From positions 1 through 21,852 of the forward strand of contig JAIXUR010000124.1 of assembly GCA_027483425.1 (NCBI GenBank): a DNA stretch of 21,852 nucleotides, in the 5' to 3' direction. Of this stretch, positions 7,683 through 15,599 are shown in pieces. This DNA comes from Cyanobacteriota bacterium (GTDB taxonomy: Bacteria; Cyanobacteriota; Cyanobacteriia; Phormidesmidales; Phormidesmidaceae). The first letter of the stretch is position 1; each line of letters begins with the position of its first letter. The position numbers and the translations under genes were made by a program. The notes below the pieces were generated by a model that made no database searches, was not told the origin of the DNA, and was given only the letters and a program-made list of their open reading frames with translations.

Positions 7683-7764
7683 GGGCTGAGCTTCAACTAC
7701 CCAAGTCAGCCATAAAAAATGTTATTGCAGATACAAATTGGAAATGATAGGCTGAAAGGCTAGT

Positions 7765-7838
7765 CGCAAATTTGCGAATAAACCTGAAAAGTTGGCTTTT
7801 CTCGCCCTAGTTGTGGAACAAGCACCGTAACTAGGGTG
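7765..7838 (+). promoter_or_regulatory. Candidate structured leader of the rlpA-like gene: three consecutive hairpins
   Basis: Three elements follow within 74 nt: a perfect 12-bp palindrome CGCAAATTTGCG (7765-7776); a hairpin GAAAAG-TTGG-CTTTTC (7786-7801); and a 10-bp stem CGCCCTAGTT (7803-7812) with AACTAGGGTG (7829-7838), one G-U pair and a 16-nt loop. A second CTTTTC at 7843-7848 could compete for GAAAAG, giving an alternative fold. The last stem ends about 100 nt before the rlpA start. I do not recognise a known riboswitch class, and the transcription start is unknown. Confidence 0.45.
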
Positions 7839-7937
7839 GCTGCTTTTCATTGCCCAAGACCTCTGCTAGTGGCTGGATCTATCCCCAAAGGATCGATCGG
7901 GTCAGGGCTGCGGGCGTTGCTTTCAGCACACGCGTAA

Positions 7938-9008
7938 ATGACGTTATTTGGACTGCTCTGGGCTGCATTTCTACCCAACCATCTATTGCCGGTCAATCAA
8001 CTCACCCCCTTGACGCTGCAGACGGCTAACCCCTATGCAGCGGTTCATTCTCAGCGCCAAAAAGCGGTAGATCTAAGCGCCTCATCTTACTCCCCCCTGC
8101 ACCAGCAAGCGCTGGCCCACCGTCCGCTCCAGCTGTATCCTCAGCTGACTTGGCCCCAGGCTGCCGCCGTAGATTGGTATCGCTGGGCCACCACCGCCTC
8201 CGTGGCCGTGGTGGCCCAAGGTACAGTGGCCCACGTTTCCAGCGCTGTTCCCCAGATCGCCCCAGGCTCCGGTGTCTGTGGGGACTACTCCACTGCGTCT
8301 CCCAAGGCGACCCCAGGGGGGTTTACCATCCAGGTCAATAGCGTGGCGATTGGCCAGGTGCCGTCGCGCCCAGCGGCCGATCAAGTGGCCAAGCAACTGC
8401 GCCAGGCCGTGCCTATTCTCAAGACGAACCCAGACGGGCTGCTCCCTAGTCTGGGTCGTGACCAGGCCGCTGGCCAAGTGGATGGTAAAACCCTGTTTGT
8501 GCTGCCCACCTCGACCCGATCCCAGGGCCATCAACCTAGCCCTCCCGCAGATGCTCAGACCGCGTTGCAGGCGAGCCAGTGGATCAATAACCTGCGCCTT
8601 GCCTATGGCGGCTCACCCCTTGACCCCAGCCAGGTGCAGATGGCTGCCTACGGCCTGGGCGAAACCCACCACACCTTTAACGGTACGGCATCCTGGTATG
8701 GGCCCTACTTTCACGGGCGACCCACGGCGACCGGTGAAACGTTTAATCAGAACGAGCTGACGGCGGCCCACAAGACCCTGCCCTTTGGCACCTACCTTCA
8801 GGTACGCAACCAACTCAATGGCAGAACGGTCGTGGTTCGTATCAACGATCGCGGCCCCTACGTGGGGGAGCGATCGCTAGATTTATCCTACGCAGCGGCC
8901 CTGTGCCTGGGGAGCGACCATCGGGGGGTGATTCCCTACCAGGCTACAATTTTAGCTCCAGGGGTGCCCCAAGCCTGGCGGGCCGATGTGGTGGCATCAC
9001 TGCCTTAG
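7938..9008 (+). CDS. rlpA: RlpA-like double-psi beta-barrel (DPBB) protein
   Basis: A 356-residue protein with an RlpA DPBB domain at the C-terminus (about 247-345). Motifs: FNGTASWYGPYFHGRPTATG (from 247), TAAHKTLPFGT, and VRINDRGPY with the conserved Asp (D304). RlpA proteins act in the envelope; the Pseudomonas enzyme is a septal lytic transglycosylase cutting glycan strands that lack stem peptides. The N-terminus is hydrophobic (MTLFGLLWAAFLP) but has no basic residue and no lipobox Cys, so it is a weak signal peptide. An in-frame TAA immediately precedes the ATG, so there is no N-terminal extension. The middle (about 100-200, from GGFTIQVNSVAIGQVPSR) is a less conserved region found in cyanobacterial relatives. 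Whether the domain is catalytic cannot be judged here. A long, repeat-rich leader lies upstream. Confidence 0.85.
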   Translation: MTLFGLLWAAFLPNHLLPVNQLTPLTLQTANPYAAVHSQRQKAVDLSASSYSPLHQQALAHRPLQLYPQLTWPQAAAVDWYRWATTASVAVVAQGTVAHVSSAVPQIAPGSGVCGDYSTASPKATPGGFTIQVNSVAIGQVPSRPAADQVAKQLRQAVPILKTNPDGLLPSLGRDQAAGQVDGKTLFVLPTSTRSQGHQPSPPADAQTALQASQWINNLRLAYGGSPLDPSQVQMAAYGLGETHHTFNGTASWYGPYFHGRPTATGETFNQNELTAAHKTLPFGTYLQVRNQLNGRTVVVRINDRGPYVGERSLDLSYAAALCLGSDHRGVIPYQATILAPGVPQAWRADVVASLP

Positions 9009-9035
9009 CGCATAAACGGGCCCGGATGGTGGCCC

Positions 9036-10085
9036 CTAGGCCCGCCATTTGAGCAGCTGGGTTTTGACCGGAGTCACAAATTCGCGGGCGTCGACCTGGC
9101 AACGCTGGTACTCTTTTTTGAGCTGGTAGTACCATCGGGCCAGGGTGTCAGAGTCTTTAATCAGCCGCAGCACTGACTCGTGCTTGAGCCCCTCCTGCTG
9201 CTTAATCACCACATCCCGGTCTTGGCCCAAAAAGGAGCGAATTAGGGTCGGCAAGATGGGTTTGAGCAGGTTGCCCCAGGGCAGATCCCAGTAGAGCTCG
9301 AAGGTGACATCGGTTTGGTCGTCGGTCAGGGGAGTCACGGTGGTTAGATTCACCACTCGGTGCTTGGCGGTGGTGGTTTCTTCGGTACGCACTCCAGGCA
9401 GGTAAAAGATGATTTCGTTGTCGGGCACGCCGCCGATCAGCCAGTAGCCGTATCCCATGTTGGCCATGCGGTGCTTGCGCATGGTGAACCCGTAGGTCGA
9501 TGGGTCAAACCACTTGATTTCGTCATTGAGGGTGGCCCCCCGCCACCACCAGGAGCGGTGCACAAAGGGGGAGTGGGCCGGATCCATTAACCCCACCACG
9601 GCATGGTCGGTGTAGCAGGGAAAACGCATGGTGTAGGAGATGACAGGGGCCACGTCATCCCCAAAGCCGGGTACGCGGGGGACGTCAAAGCGGGGGGGCT
9701 GGGGTTGGTCGCGATCGGCCATGTAGATCCACAGGTTACCCTGCACCTCTTTGACGGCGTAGTCCTGCACGTCAAAGCGACTCAAATCCATTTGCTGGTC
9801 GGCCATGAGCGATGGAATTTCGGTGCACTGACCGTTTTCGTTAAACCGCCAGCCGTGGTAGCAACATTCCACCTCGGTGCCGTCAAAGCGGCCGTAGCTC
9901 AGGGGCACCGCTCGGTGGGGGCAAATATCGCGCATAGCAAAGGCCTTGCCCTGGCTGGTACGGCCAAATAAAACTGGCTCGTTCAACAGGGTTTTAGCGA
10001 CCATCTTGCCCGGCTTCAGCGCGTGGCTGGGCATGGCGTGGTACCAGATATTGCGCAGCAGGTAGATGTCGTTAACGGCAACCAC
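9036..10085 (-). CDS. Rieske non-haem iron oxygenase (PaO/Lls1/VanA-like), substrate unknown
   Basis: A 349-residue aromatic-ring-hydroxylating oxygenase alpha subunit. The Rieske [2Fe-2S] site is CPH at C55/H57 with CCYH at C74/H77. The mononuclear iron site is DPAHSPFVH, with H171 and H176 in the facial-triad spacing. The family uses O2 and an electron donor such as ferredoxin. Phototroph members include pheophorbide a oxygenase (Lls1), Tic55 and chlorophyllide a oxygenase; at 349 residues this is shorter than the plant proteins and lacks their C-terminal CxxC/TM extension. The start is GTG at 10085 with no good Shine-Dalgarno, but LRNIWYHAMPSHALKPGK right after it is the usual family N-terminus. 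It converges on rlpA with 27 bp between stops. No reductase gene is nearby, so it probably relies on a general ferredoxin. Substrate cannot be assigned. Confidence 0.85.
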   Translation of the reverse strand: MVAVNDIYLLRNIWYHAMPSHALKPGKMVAKTLLNEPVLFGRTSQGKAFAMRDICPHRAVPLSYGRFDGTEVECCYHGWRFNENGQCTEIPSLMADQQMDLSRFDVQDYAVKEVQGNLWIYMADRDQPQPPRFDVPRVPGFGDDVAPVISYTMRFPCYTDHAVVGLMDPAHSPFVHRSWWWRGATLNDEIKWFDPSTYGFTMRKHRMANMGYGYWLIGGVPDNEIIFYLPGVRTEETTTAKHRVVNLTTVTPLTDDQTDVTFELYWDLPWGNLLKPILPTLIRSFLGQDRDVVIKQQEGLKHESVLRLIKDSDTLARWYYQLKKEYQRCQVDAREFVTPVKTQLLKWRA

Positions 10086-10134
10086 AGGTTTTTAGTTCGT
10101 CCCAACGGTAAGGGCACTCAATACTCTAACAGAA

Positions 10135-10174
10135 CTCTAGCAGAGGGATGCCAAGGACGCAGCCTCCGCTAGAG
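10135..10174 (-). terminator. Inverted repeat between the coiled-coil and Rieske genes (possible weak terminator)
   Basis: A 12-bp stem with one G-U pair (plus-strand arms CTCTAGCAGAGG at 10135-10146 and CCTCCGCTAGAG at 10163-10174, 16-nt loop) lies 16 nt after the coiled-coil gene stop. There is no T-run after it on the minus strand, so intrinsic termination is doubtful; it could be a processing or attenuation site. Confidence 0.4.
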
Positions 10175-10189
10175 CCAGTTGTGCCACTG

Positions 10190-10735
10190 TCAAAAGGAGG
10201 GCAGAGAAACGCCCTCTAAGCCACCCTGTTCTAGGGCGGGGAGTTCTAACCGCTGGCTGCGGCGGGTGCGCATGGCTAGCCGATAGCTGACGCTTTGGAG
10301 CTCAGCCTGGAGCTGACGATTCTCACGCTGAATTTCAGCGACCCGTTGCTTGACCGCCGCCATGCGATCGGCAAACTTCTGCCGATAGACCGTGGGCAGT
10401 TCCTGGACAACTTGCTCCAGCATGCGGGTGCGATCGGTCAGTTCCTGCACCGTTTGTCTCAGCTGCAGTACCTCGCTATCGCGCTCTTCGAGCTGCCCTT
10501 GGTAAAAGTCAATCTGCTTTTCAACCCCGCGCAGTTGATCCCGTAGAGCGTTCATTTCAGCCTGGTGCTGTTCAGACACCTCAGGGCTAGGTACAAAGCC
10601 AGCGTTGCCCTTTACCAGGCGAAATAGCTCCTGGGAAAGCTGCTGCACGAGCTGGTCTCGAATGGCCAACTCAGACTCAAGCCGAGCGATTTCGGCCTGC
10701 TGCTCATTGATATCTGTATATGGAGACTGAGTCAC
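10190..10735 (-). CDS. Coiled-coil protein, conserved hypothetical
   Basis: A 181-residue soluble protein, rich in Gln, Glu, Leu and Arg, with heptad patterns from about residue 10 to 155. An early segment (QQAEIARLESELAIRDQLVQ) precedes a short non-helical gap with Pro at about 48-52 (GFVPSPEVSE); a longer coil (about 55-155) ends in a basic tail. No signal peptide or membrane segment is present. The start is GTG at 10735, supported by AGGAG 7 nt upstream. It looks like a scaffold or structural coiled coil; I do not recognise a named family. It lies downstream of rpsF on the same strand but behind a strong terminator, so it probably has its own promoter. Confidence 0.75.
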   Translation of the reverse strand: MTQSPYTDINEQQAEIARLESELAIRDQLVQQLSQELFRLVKGNAGFVPSPEVSEQHQAEMNALRDQLRGVEKQIDFYQGQLEERDSEVLQLRQTVQELTDRTRMLEQVVQELPTVYRQKFADRMAAVKQRVAEIQRENRQLQAELQSVSYRLAMRTRRSQRLELPALEQGGLEGVSLPSF

Positions 10736-11022
10736 CAGACTACTCCTATGTCAACAACTAACCTTATGACCAATGCACCAAAACCGCGCCCTGTCTAACT
10801 GCCTCGATTTCCGTCTTGACTCAGTTTAGGAAAAGCTATCCTCTAAGAATTTATGGATAGCAGCATCAATTTAGACAAGTTGCTGATAACTTATACCACC
10901 GGTTAACGAAAGTGGCACAGAAAAAATTGGCTAAATTTCTTTAAAAAATGGTGCGTCGGCTACCCCAGGCAGCCAACGCACCATTCACTGTAAACCTTGG
11001 GGCTGACTCGTTAGGACTGGCC
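10736..11022. other. Intergenic region: rpsF terminator and coiled-coil gene promoter region
   Basis: It holds the rpsF terminator near 10943-10983 and, nearer the coiled-coil gene, an AT-rich stretch (about 10820-10950) that could carry that gene's promoter. No gene is visible. Confidence 0.6.
10943..10983 (-). terminator. Rho-independent terminator of rpsF
   Basis: On the minus strand a 13-bp stem (TGGTGCGTTGGCT pairing with AGCCGACGCACCA, one G-U pair) with a 9-nt loop is followed directly by six T. It begins 39 nt after the rpsF stop codon. This is the clearest intrinsic terminator in the window. Confidence 0.92.
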
Positions 11023-11382
11023 CTACTCTTCTTCGCTGACGGCCGCAACCGCTACTTCGGGCTCATCGATCGCAGCGGGGAGGGGTTCATCTGATTCTTG
11101 CTTGACGGTCAGAAACCGAATTACCTCGTCGCTGAGGCGCATGGCGCGCTCCAGGGGGGCGATCGCGCTGCCGGGGCTGGTGTAGTTCATCTGGATGTAG
11201 ATGCCTTCGCGGTGGCGGTCGATTTCGTAGGCCAGGCGACGTTTGCCCCGGTGCTGGGTCTCCAAAATGGAAGCCCCCTGATCCTTCAGCATGGTTTGGT
11301 ATTTGCCAATGGTGGCATCAATGGCCTCGTCATTGAGATCGGGCCGCAAAATGTACATGGTCTCGTACACGTAGTTTTTCAT
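11023..11382 (-). CDS. rpsF: 30S ribosomal protein S6
   Basis: A 119-residue bS6, a 30S platform protein that binds 16S rRNA with S18. The N-terminus YETMYILRPDLNDE, the RGKRRLAYEIDRHREGIYIQMNY core and RLSDEVIRFLTVK are characteristic. The C-terminus carries an acidic tail (DEPLPAAIDEPEVAVAAVSEEE), common in this family. ATG at 11382 is preferred over the adjacent GTG at 11385 because AAGGAG lies 5 nt before the ATG and only 2 nt before the GTG. In many bacteria rpsF sits in an operon with ssb and rpsR; here it stands alone between its own promoter region and a strong terminator. It is divergent from the FAH-family gene, sharing about 150 bp. Confidence 0.97.
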   Translation of the reverse strand: MKNYVYETMYILRPDLNDEAIDATIGKYQTMLKDQGASILETQHRGKRRLAYEIDRHREGIYIQMNYTSPGSAIAPLERAMRLSDEVIRFLTVKQESDEPLPAAIDEPEVAVAAVSEEE

Positions 11383-11531
11383 CACAACTCCTTATGGACA
11401 TAGTGGCCTTTAACAGCCAAAAATAGGCATTAATAAGCATCTAAAGCGTTTATAGCCAGACACTCACCTGTGACCCTAGGCATTGGCGTAAAGACAAGGA
11501 TCTACAATCATACCAAGAATTAGCAGGTATT

Positions 11532-12311
11532 ATGGCGCAACGGTACGTTAGGGTTCAAGCTCAAACCGGACAACTGCACTACGGGCTGCTCCGCCCCGAT
11601 CGCACGGTGCAGGTGTTAGATGCGCCACCGTGGCTCCAGGGGCAGCCTACGGCGGTAGAGATTTCTCCTGGAGGGTATTCGCTGTTGGCGCCCTGTGCCC
11701 CCTCCAAAGTGGTGGCCGTGGGTAAAAACTACGCTGAGCACGCGGCTGAAATGGGAACCGCCGCTCCCCCAGAGCCACTCCTGTTCATTAAGCCCTCCAC
11801 CGCCGTGACGGCAGCAGGGGCCCCCATCTACTATCCATCCCAGGCGACTCAGGTCGACTATGAGGGTGAGCTGGCGGTAGTGATTGGCGATCGCTGCGCC
11901 CATGTGCCCCTAGAAGAGGCCCGGGCCAAAATCTGGGGCTACACCATCGCCAACGACGTTACTGCCCGCGACTTGCAAAAGCGAGATGGCCAATGGACCC
12001 GCGCCAAAGGCTTCGATTCTTTTTGCCCCCTAGGGCCCTGGATCGTGCGAGAACTTGGCCCTGGGGCTAAGCTACAGACCTTTCTCAATGACCAAAAGAT
12101 CCCGGTGCAATCGGCCCTGGTCGAGGAGATGACCTACAGCCCCGACTACCTGGTGGCCTATATTAGCGAGATCATGACTCTGCTGCCCGGCGATGTCATT
12201 CTGACCGGCACCCCGGCGGGCGTCGGCCCCCTCACCGTAGGTGACCAGGTCAGGGTAGAAATTGAAGGAATTGGCGTTTTGGAGAACCCGGTGGCCCTGC
12301 GCCCCAGCTAG
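11532..12311 (+). CDS. Fumarylacetoacetate hydrolase (FAH) family enzyme
   Basis: A 259-residue FAH-fold enzyme. The metal-binding pattern is present: YEGELAVVIG (E111, E113) and ANDVTARDLQ (D142), with K159 in RAKGFDSFCPLGPW and the C-terminal LTGTPAGVGPL loop. The family cleaves or isomerises C-C bonds next to carbonyls (acylpyruvase, oxaloacetate decarboxylase, HpcE-type isomerase/decarboxylase). Small stand-alone members of this size are often acylpyruvate hydrolases or oxaloacetate decarboxylases, but the sequence does not settle the substrate. There is no aromatic degradation cluster around it, which favours a housekeeping or metabolite-repair role. Its stop overlaps the stop of the convergent Tic20 gene. 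Confidence 0.9.
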   Translation: MAQRYVRVQAQTGQLHYGLLRPDRTVQVLDAPPWLQGQPTAVEISPGGYSLLAPCAPSKVVAVGKNYAEHAAEMGTAAPPEPLLFIKPSTAVTAAGAPIYYPSQATQVDYEGELAVVIGDRCAHVPLEEARAKIWGYTIANDVTARDLQKRDGQWTRAKGFDSFCPLGPWIVRELGPGAKLQTFLNDQKIPVQSALVEEMTYSPDYLVAYISEIMTLLPGDVILTGTPAGVGPLTVGDQVRVEIEGIGVLENPVALRPS

Positions 12312-12802
12312 CGCACCTGCATGTGTACAGCTTCTGAAATCGTTGGAATTTCCGCATACAGGCCCCGGAAGGTCTGTACCAGGGAAAAGCCCACCGACAG
12401 CAGCATGCCCAAGAACAGCACATTGGACAGGGTGCTCGACAGCAGTGCCCCAAACAACTGGGGATCGAGCAGGCTGAGAATGAGACCGCACACCGCCAGA
12501 ATAATGCTAAGCAAAATGGCCTGCATCGTGTTGAAGCGAATGAATCGGCTGATGTTTTCGTTGCGCACCACCAGCAAAATCAGGGCAAAAAACACAATCA
12601 GGCCAAAGAAGGGGATGGTGCTTTCGAGGCCACTGTAGACGGCAATCAGCGGAGACAGGGGCAGCAGCAGAAAGCCAAACACCGGAAACTGGCTAATGAG
12701 CTGAATGCCGTAGGGCAGGCCAGCGGTAATCGGCAAAATATAGGGGAGGGCGGCTAGAACGCGGTCCAAAAGGGTGGGGTTGGGGGAACTGCTCCAGGTC
12801 AT
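12308..12802 (-). CDS. Tic20-family membrane protein
   Basis: A 164-residue multi-pass membrane protein with four predicted helices (about 11-32, 42-58, 62-80, and 93-143 as one or two). Features typical of cyanobacterial Tic20 homologues: LLDRVLAALPYILPITAGLPYG near the N-terminus, and RFIRFNTMQAILLSIIL. Tic20 is a core part of the chloroplast inner-envelope import machinery; the role of bacterial homologues is not established. The start at 12802 is supported by GGAGAAG 4 nt upstream. It converges on the FAH-family gene with a 4-nt overlap at the stops. Confidence 0.88.
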   Translation of the reverse strand: MTWSSSPNPTLLDRVLAALPYILPITAGLPYGIQLISQFPVFGFLLLPLSPLIAVYSGLESTIPFFGLIVFFALILLVVRNENISRFIRFNTMQAILLSIILAVCGLILSLLDPQLFGALLSSTLSNVLFLGMLLSVGFSLVQTFRGLYAEIPTISEAVHMQVR

Positions 12803-13148
12803 GATTCTTCTCCAAACGACGACAGGCTAGAGGCTACCGGGCTATAGCCCTACCATATCGTAAATCCATCCTCTGCTGGAGGCGAGAGTTCTAGGGTTTC
12901 AGGGGGCAAGGACAGGGCCTGGGGTGGCTCAATCGGTCAACCCAGGAGGCTAAATTCAGCCCAGTGGGCCTGTCACATCCTCCTCAGGTCAGGGCTCGGC
13001 TAGAGAAGGGTTAACCTTGACGATATGCTAGGAGACATCCCAGGGTAAGGATGCCTACCGTTAAGCCCAGGGTGTGCCCACTCGGCCGTTGCCAGGCCTC
13101 CAATCCAAAGGCGGGAAGCATCGAAACGGTTATGGACGTGCCTCACCG
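12803..13148. other. Divergent promoter region of the Tic20 gene and the signalling operon
   Basis: These 346 bases lie between the Tic20 gene (minus) and the response-regulator operon (plus). A perfect 12-bp palindrome GGGCTATAGCCC lies at 12839-12850, 36 nt upstream of the Tic20 start, and could be an operator or hairpin. Nearer the operon is a TTGACG hexamer at about 13016, without a well-spaced -10 that I can defend. The plus-strand frame extends upstream of 13149 to 13074, but that part is not response-regulator-like. No gene is seen. Confidence 0.5.
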
Positions 13149-15587
13149 ATGAAGATACTACTAGTTGAGGATGATCTACCTACCCGCGATCTCTTGGTTT
13201 TTCACCTGACGGCGGCGCGCTATACCGTGGAGCAGGCCACTGACGGCATTACCGCCCAGGAGTTGGCGACCCTGTGGGACTACGACCTGATCATTTTAGA
13301 TGTCAAGATTCCTGGGCTCGATGGCCTGAGCCTGTGCCGCTGGCTGCGGGAGCAGGGGATGTCTACTCCCATTTTGATGCTGACGGCCCAGACGGGTGAC
13401 GCCGCCGTGGTTACCGGTCTAGATGCCGGGGCCGATGACTATGTGACCAAACCCTTTGAGGTCTCCCAGGTGCTGGCCCGCATTCGGGCGCTGCTGCGCC
13501 GGGGGGTGCGGGCGGCCACCATTCCGGTTCTGGCCTGGGGGCAGCTGTGCCTTGACCCCACCCTGGCCCAGGTCACCTACGGCGACCAGGTGGTGCCCAT
13601 GACCCCTAAGGAATATAGCCTGCTGGAGCTGTTTCTGCGCTACCCCCAGCGGGTCTTTAGTCGCAGTACCATTCTGGATCACCTGTGGACTATCGATGAC
13701 TCCCCCACGGAAGGGGCGGTGACCAACCTCGTCAAGGATCTGCGCAACCGACTGAAGCGCAGCGGCGTGGTTGAAAACGTGATTCAGACAGTGTACGGGC
13801 TGGGCTACCGCCTGCGGGATAGCCCAGTCCGAGCCGGGGCAGGACGCCCTGACCCCAACGGCGCTAACGGAGGCTCTGGGCGGTCGCCGTCGCCCGCCGG
13901 GGGCGTCTCTGACGCGGCGACCCCAGGCCCCCAGGCGGCAAGCTCCCAGTTAGACGCGATCGCGGCTCGGTTTCAGGCGTCTCTTCAACAGCGGGTGGCG
14001 GTGATCGAAGCGGCGGTGCGATCGCTCCAGGCCGGCGAGCTGCCGCTCCAGCAGCGGGCGATCGCCCAGGAGGAAGCCCATCGCCTGGCCGGGGGGCTGG
14101 GCACCTTTGGCTACCCAGAGGGATCGGCCCAGGCCCGCCAGATTGAGCACATTTTGGCGGCTGATCAGGGTGCGATCGCAGTCGATCAGCTGTCCCAGTG
14201 GCTGTTGGCCCTCAAGCAAACCCTGGCCCTGCCGCCGCCGACCCTGAGTCCAACCGACCCAGACCAGGTTCCTGTCTATCGGGGGGTAGCCCTCGCCCTC
14301 GACCCAGGGTTGTTTCACCCCCTACAGACCGATGGAGGCCGACGAGGGTGGCACCTAGAGCTAGCCCCCAGTTTGGATCAGCTCCTGCAAACCCTGGCCC
14401 AGGGGGACATTGACGCCGCTATTTTGACCCCTGATCAGGCCGCCCTGGGCGACCAGTTCGCCCCCCTGCGGGAGATTAAACACCGCTACCCCAAGCTACC
14501 GGTGCTGGTGCTGACCGACCACGACAGCCTGGAAGAACGGGTGCAGGTGGCTCGACTCCAGGGCGATCGCTATCTGGTCTCCCCCACGACCCCGGGTCAA
14601 ATCCTAGACACCCTTGATCAGCTCTTGCCCGAGGCCCAAGCGCCCGACGCTCGGGTGATGGTGGTCGATACCGACCCAGTCGCCCGAGCGGCCATGGCCG
14701 AGCTGCTCACCCCCTGGGGCTTGCAGGTGATCGACCTGGGTAACCCCAGTCAATTTTGGGAGGTGTTGCGACAAACCGAGCCCGATCTGCTGCTGTTGGC
14801 GCTGGAAATGCCCACCTTTAGCGGGATCGATCTATGCCGGGTGGTGCGCCAAGACCCGCAGTTTGGCAACCTGCCGATCCTCATGGTGGCTCCTCACCTG
14901 GACACCGTGACCGTGCGCCAGGTGTTTGAAGGGGGCGGCGACGATCTGATTGGCCAACCCATCGTCGGGCCAGAACTGGTCACCCGCGTGCTGAGCCGGA
15001 TTGAGCGATCGCGACTGCGCCAGCAGATCGAACAAATGCGCTATCGCCAGGCCCTCTACTGGGATCAGGACAATACCACCGACCCCCTGACTCGGGTGGC
15101 CAACAGCCTGCACTTCGACAGCTTTTTACAGCAGCAGTGGGAGCGCCATGGCCAAGACCAGGCGTCCCTGGCGTTAATTCTCTGTGCCCCAGATGCCCTG
15201 GGACCCTACTACCAGGTCTATGGTCAACCGGCTGGGGATCAGGTGCTCAGACGGATTGCTCGCCTTCTGCACCGCACGATCAACCCCAACATCGATCTGG
15301 TAGCCCGCTGCGGCGATGACACCTTTGGCCTCGTGCTGCCCAACACCAATCTAGAGGGAGCCCTCGGGGTGGTAGCTCGTCTGCAGCAGGCGGTTACCGA
15401 GATCAAGATTCCTCACCCTAGCGCCGCCACGGGCGATTGCCTCACCCTCAGCTTGGGCCTTGGCAGCACCACCCCGACGCCGACGCTGTCCAGCGACCAC
15501 CTGCTCAAAATCGCCGATCAAGCCCTCCAATCGGCCAAGCAGCAGGGGGGCAATCGGTTTTGTCTGTATCCCCAGGGGCTGAGTTAG
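13149..15587 (+). CDS. Multidomain response regulator: REC - winged helix - Hpt - pseudo-REC - pseudo-REC - degenerate GGDEF
   Basis: An 812-residue cytoplasmic signalling protein. REC1 (1-120) is complete: acidic E7/D8/D9, phospho-acceptor D51 in LIILDVKIPG, T79, K101 in YVTKPFE. An OmpR-type winged helix (about 126-224) ends VYGLGYRLR, so it should bind DNA. After a Pro/Gly-rich linker comes an Hpt domain (about 265-360) with the His in AHRLAGGLGTFG (H311). The second receiver-like unit (about 376-490) lacks the Asp (AAILTPDQ) and has Ser for the Lys (YLVSP). The third (501-618) has A551 for Asp (LLLALEMPTFSG) and Q603 for Lys. The GGDEF-like domain (about 641-808) has GDDTF (722-726) instead of GGDEF, so diguanylate cyclase activity is unlikely. 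ATG at 13149 gives the canonical MKILLVEDD start; the frame upstream to 13074 is not family-like. The kinase gene follows after 12 nt. Confidence 0.9.
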   Translation: MKILLVEDDLPTRDLLVFHLTAARYTVEQATDGITAQELATLWDYDLIILDVKIPGLDGLSLCRWLREQGMSTPILMLTAQTGDAAVVTGLDAGADDYVTKPFEVSQVLARIRALLRRGVRAATIPVLAWGQLCLDPTLAQVTYGDQVVPMTPKEYSLLELFLRYPQRVFSRSTILDHLWTIDDSPTEGAVTNLVKDLRNRLKRSGVVENVIQTVYGLGYRLRDSPVRAGAGRPDPNGANGGSGRSPSPAGGVSDAATPGPQAASSQLDAIAARFQASLQQRVAVIEAAVRSLQAGELPLQQRAIAQEEAHRLAGGLGTFGYPEGSAQARQIEHILAADQGAIAVDQLSQWLLALKQTLALPPPTLSPTDPDQVPVYRGVALALDPGLFHPLQTDGGRRGWHLELAPSLDQLLQTLAQGDIDAAILTPDQAALGDQFAPLREIKHRYPKLPVLVLTDHDSLEERVQVARLQGDRYLVSPTTPGQILDTLDQLLPEAQAPDARVMVVDTDPVARAAMAELLTPWGLQVIDLGNPSQFWEVLRQTEPDLLLLALEMPTFSGIDLCRVVRQDPQFGNLPILMVAPHLDTVTVRQVFEGGGDDLIGQPIVGPELVTRVLSRIERSRLRQQIEQMRYRQALYWDQDNTTDPLTRVANSLHFDSFLQQQWERHGQDQASLALILCAPDALGPYYQVYGQPAGDQVLRRIARLLHRTINPNIDLVARCGDDTFGLVLPNTNLEGALGVVARLQQAVTEIKIPHPSAATGDCLTLSLGLGSTTPTPTLSSDHLLKIADQALQSAKQQGGNRFCLYPQGLS

Positions 15588-15599
15588 GACTGGCTCGCC

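Larger units (their letters stand above)
7252..7937. other. Long intergenic region ahead of the rlpA-like gene
   Basis: These 686 bases separate the small minus-strand membrane gene from the plus-strand rlpA-like gene. I find no convincing protein gene; a 62-codon minus-strand frame (7299-7487) has no recognisable features. The region holds an inverted repeat GGTAT-TCG-ATACC (7363-7375), a 3x16-bp tandem repeat (7635-7682), an AT-rich stretch (about 7710-7790) likely to carry the rlpA promoter, and three successive palindromes or hairpins (7765-7838) that would lie in the rlpA leader. No tRNA or recognised riboswitch core is visible. Confidence 0.65.

Noticed and set aside
7700..8060. c-di-AMP (ydaO) riboswitch ahead of the rlpA-like gene
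   Set aside because: The class is known near such genes, and GGCTAACCCC at about 8026 resembles part of its 3' end, but that lies inside the coding region and the GGGGA-CC and GGGGUGAA core elements are not found.
13149..15587. Active diguanylate cyclase in the response regulator
   Set aside because: The signature is GDDTF instead of GGDEF, and the domain start is atypical; treated as degenerate.
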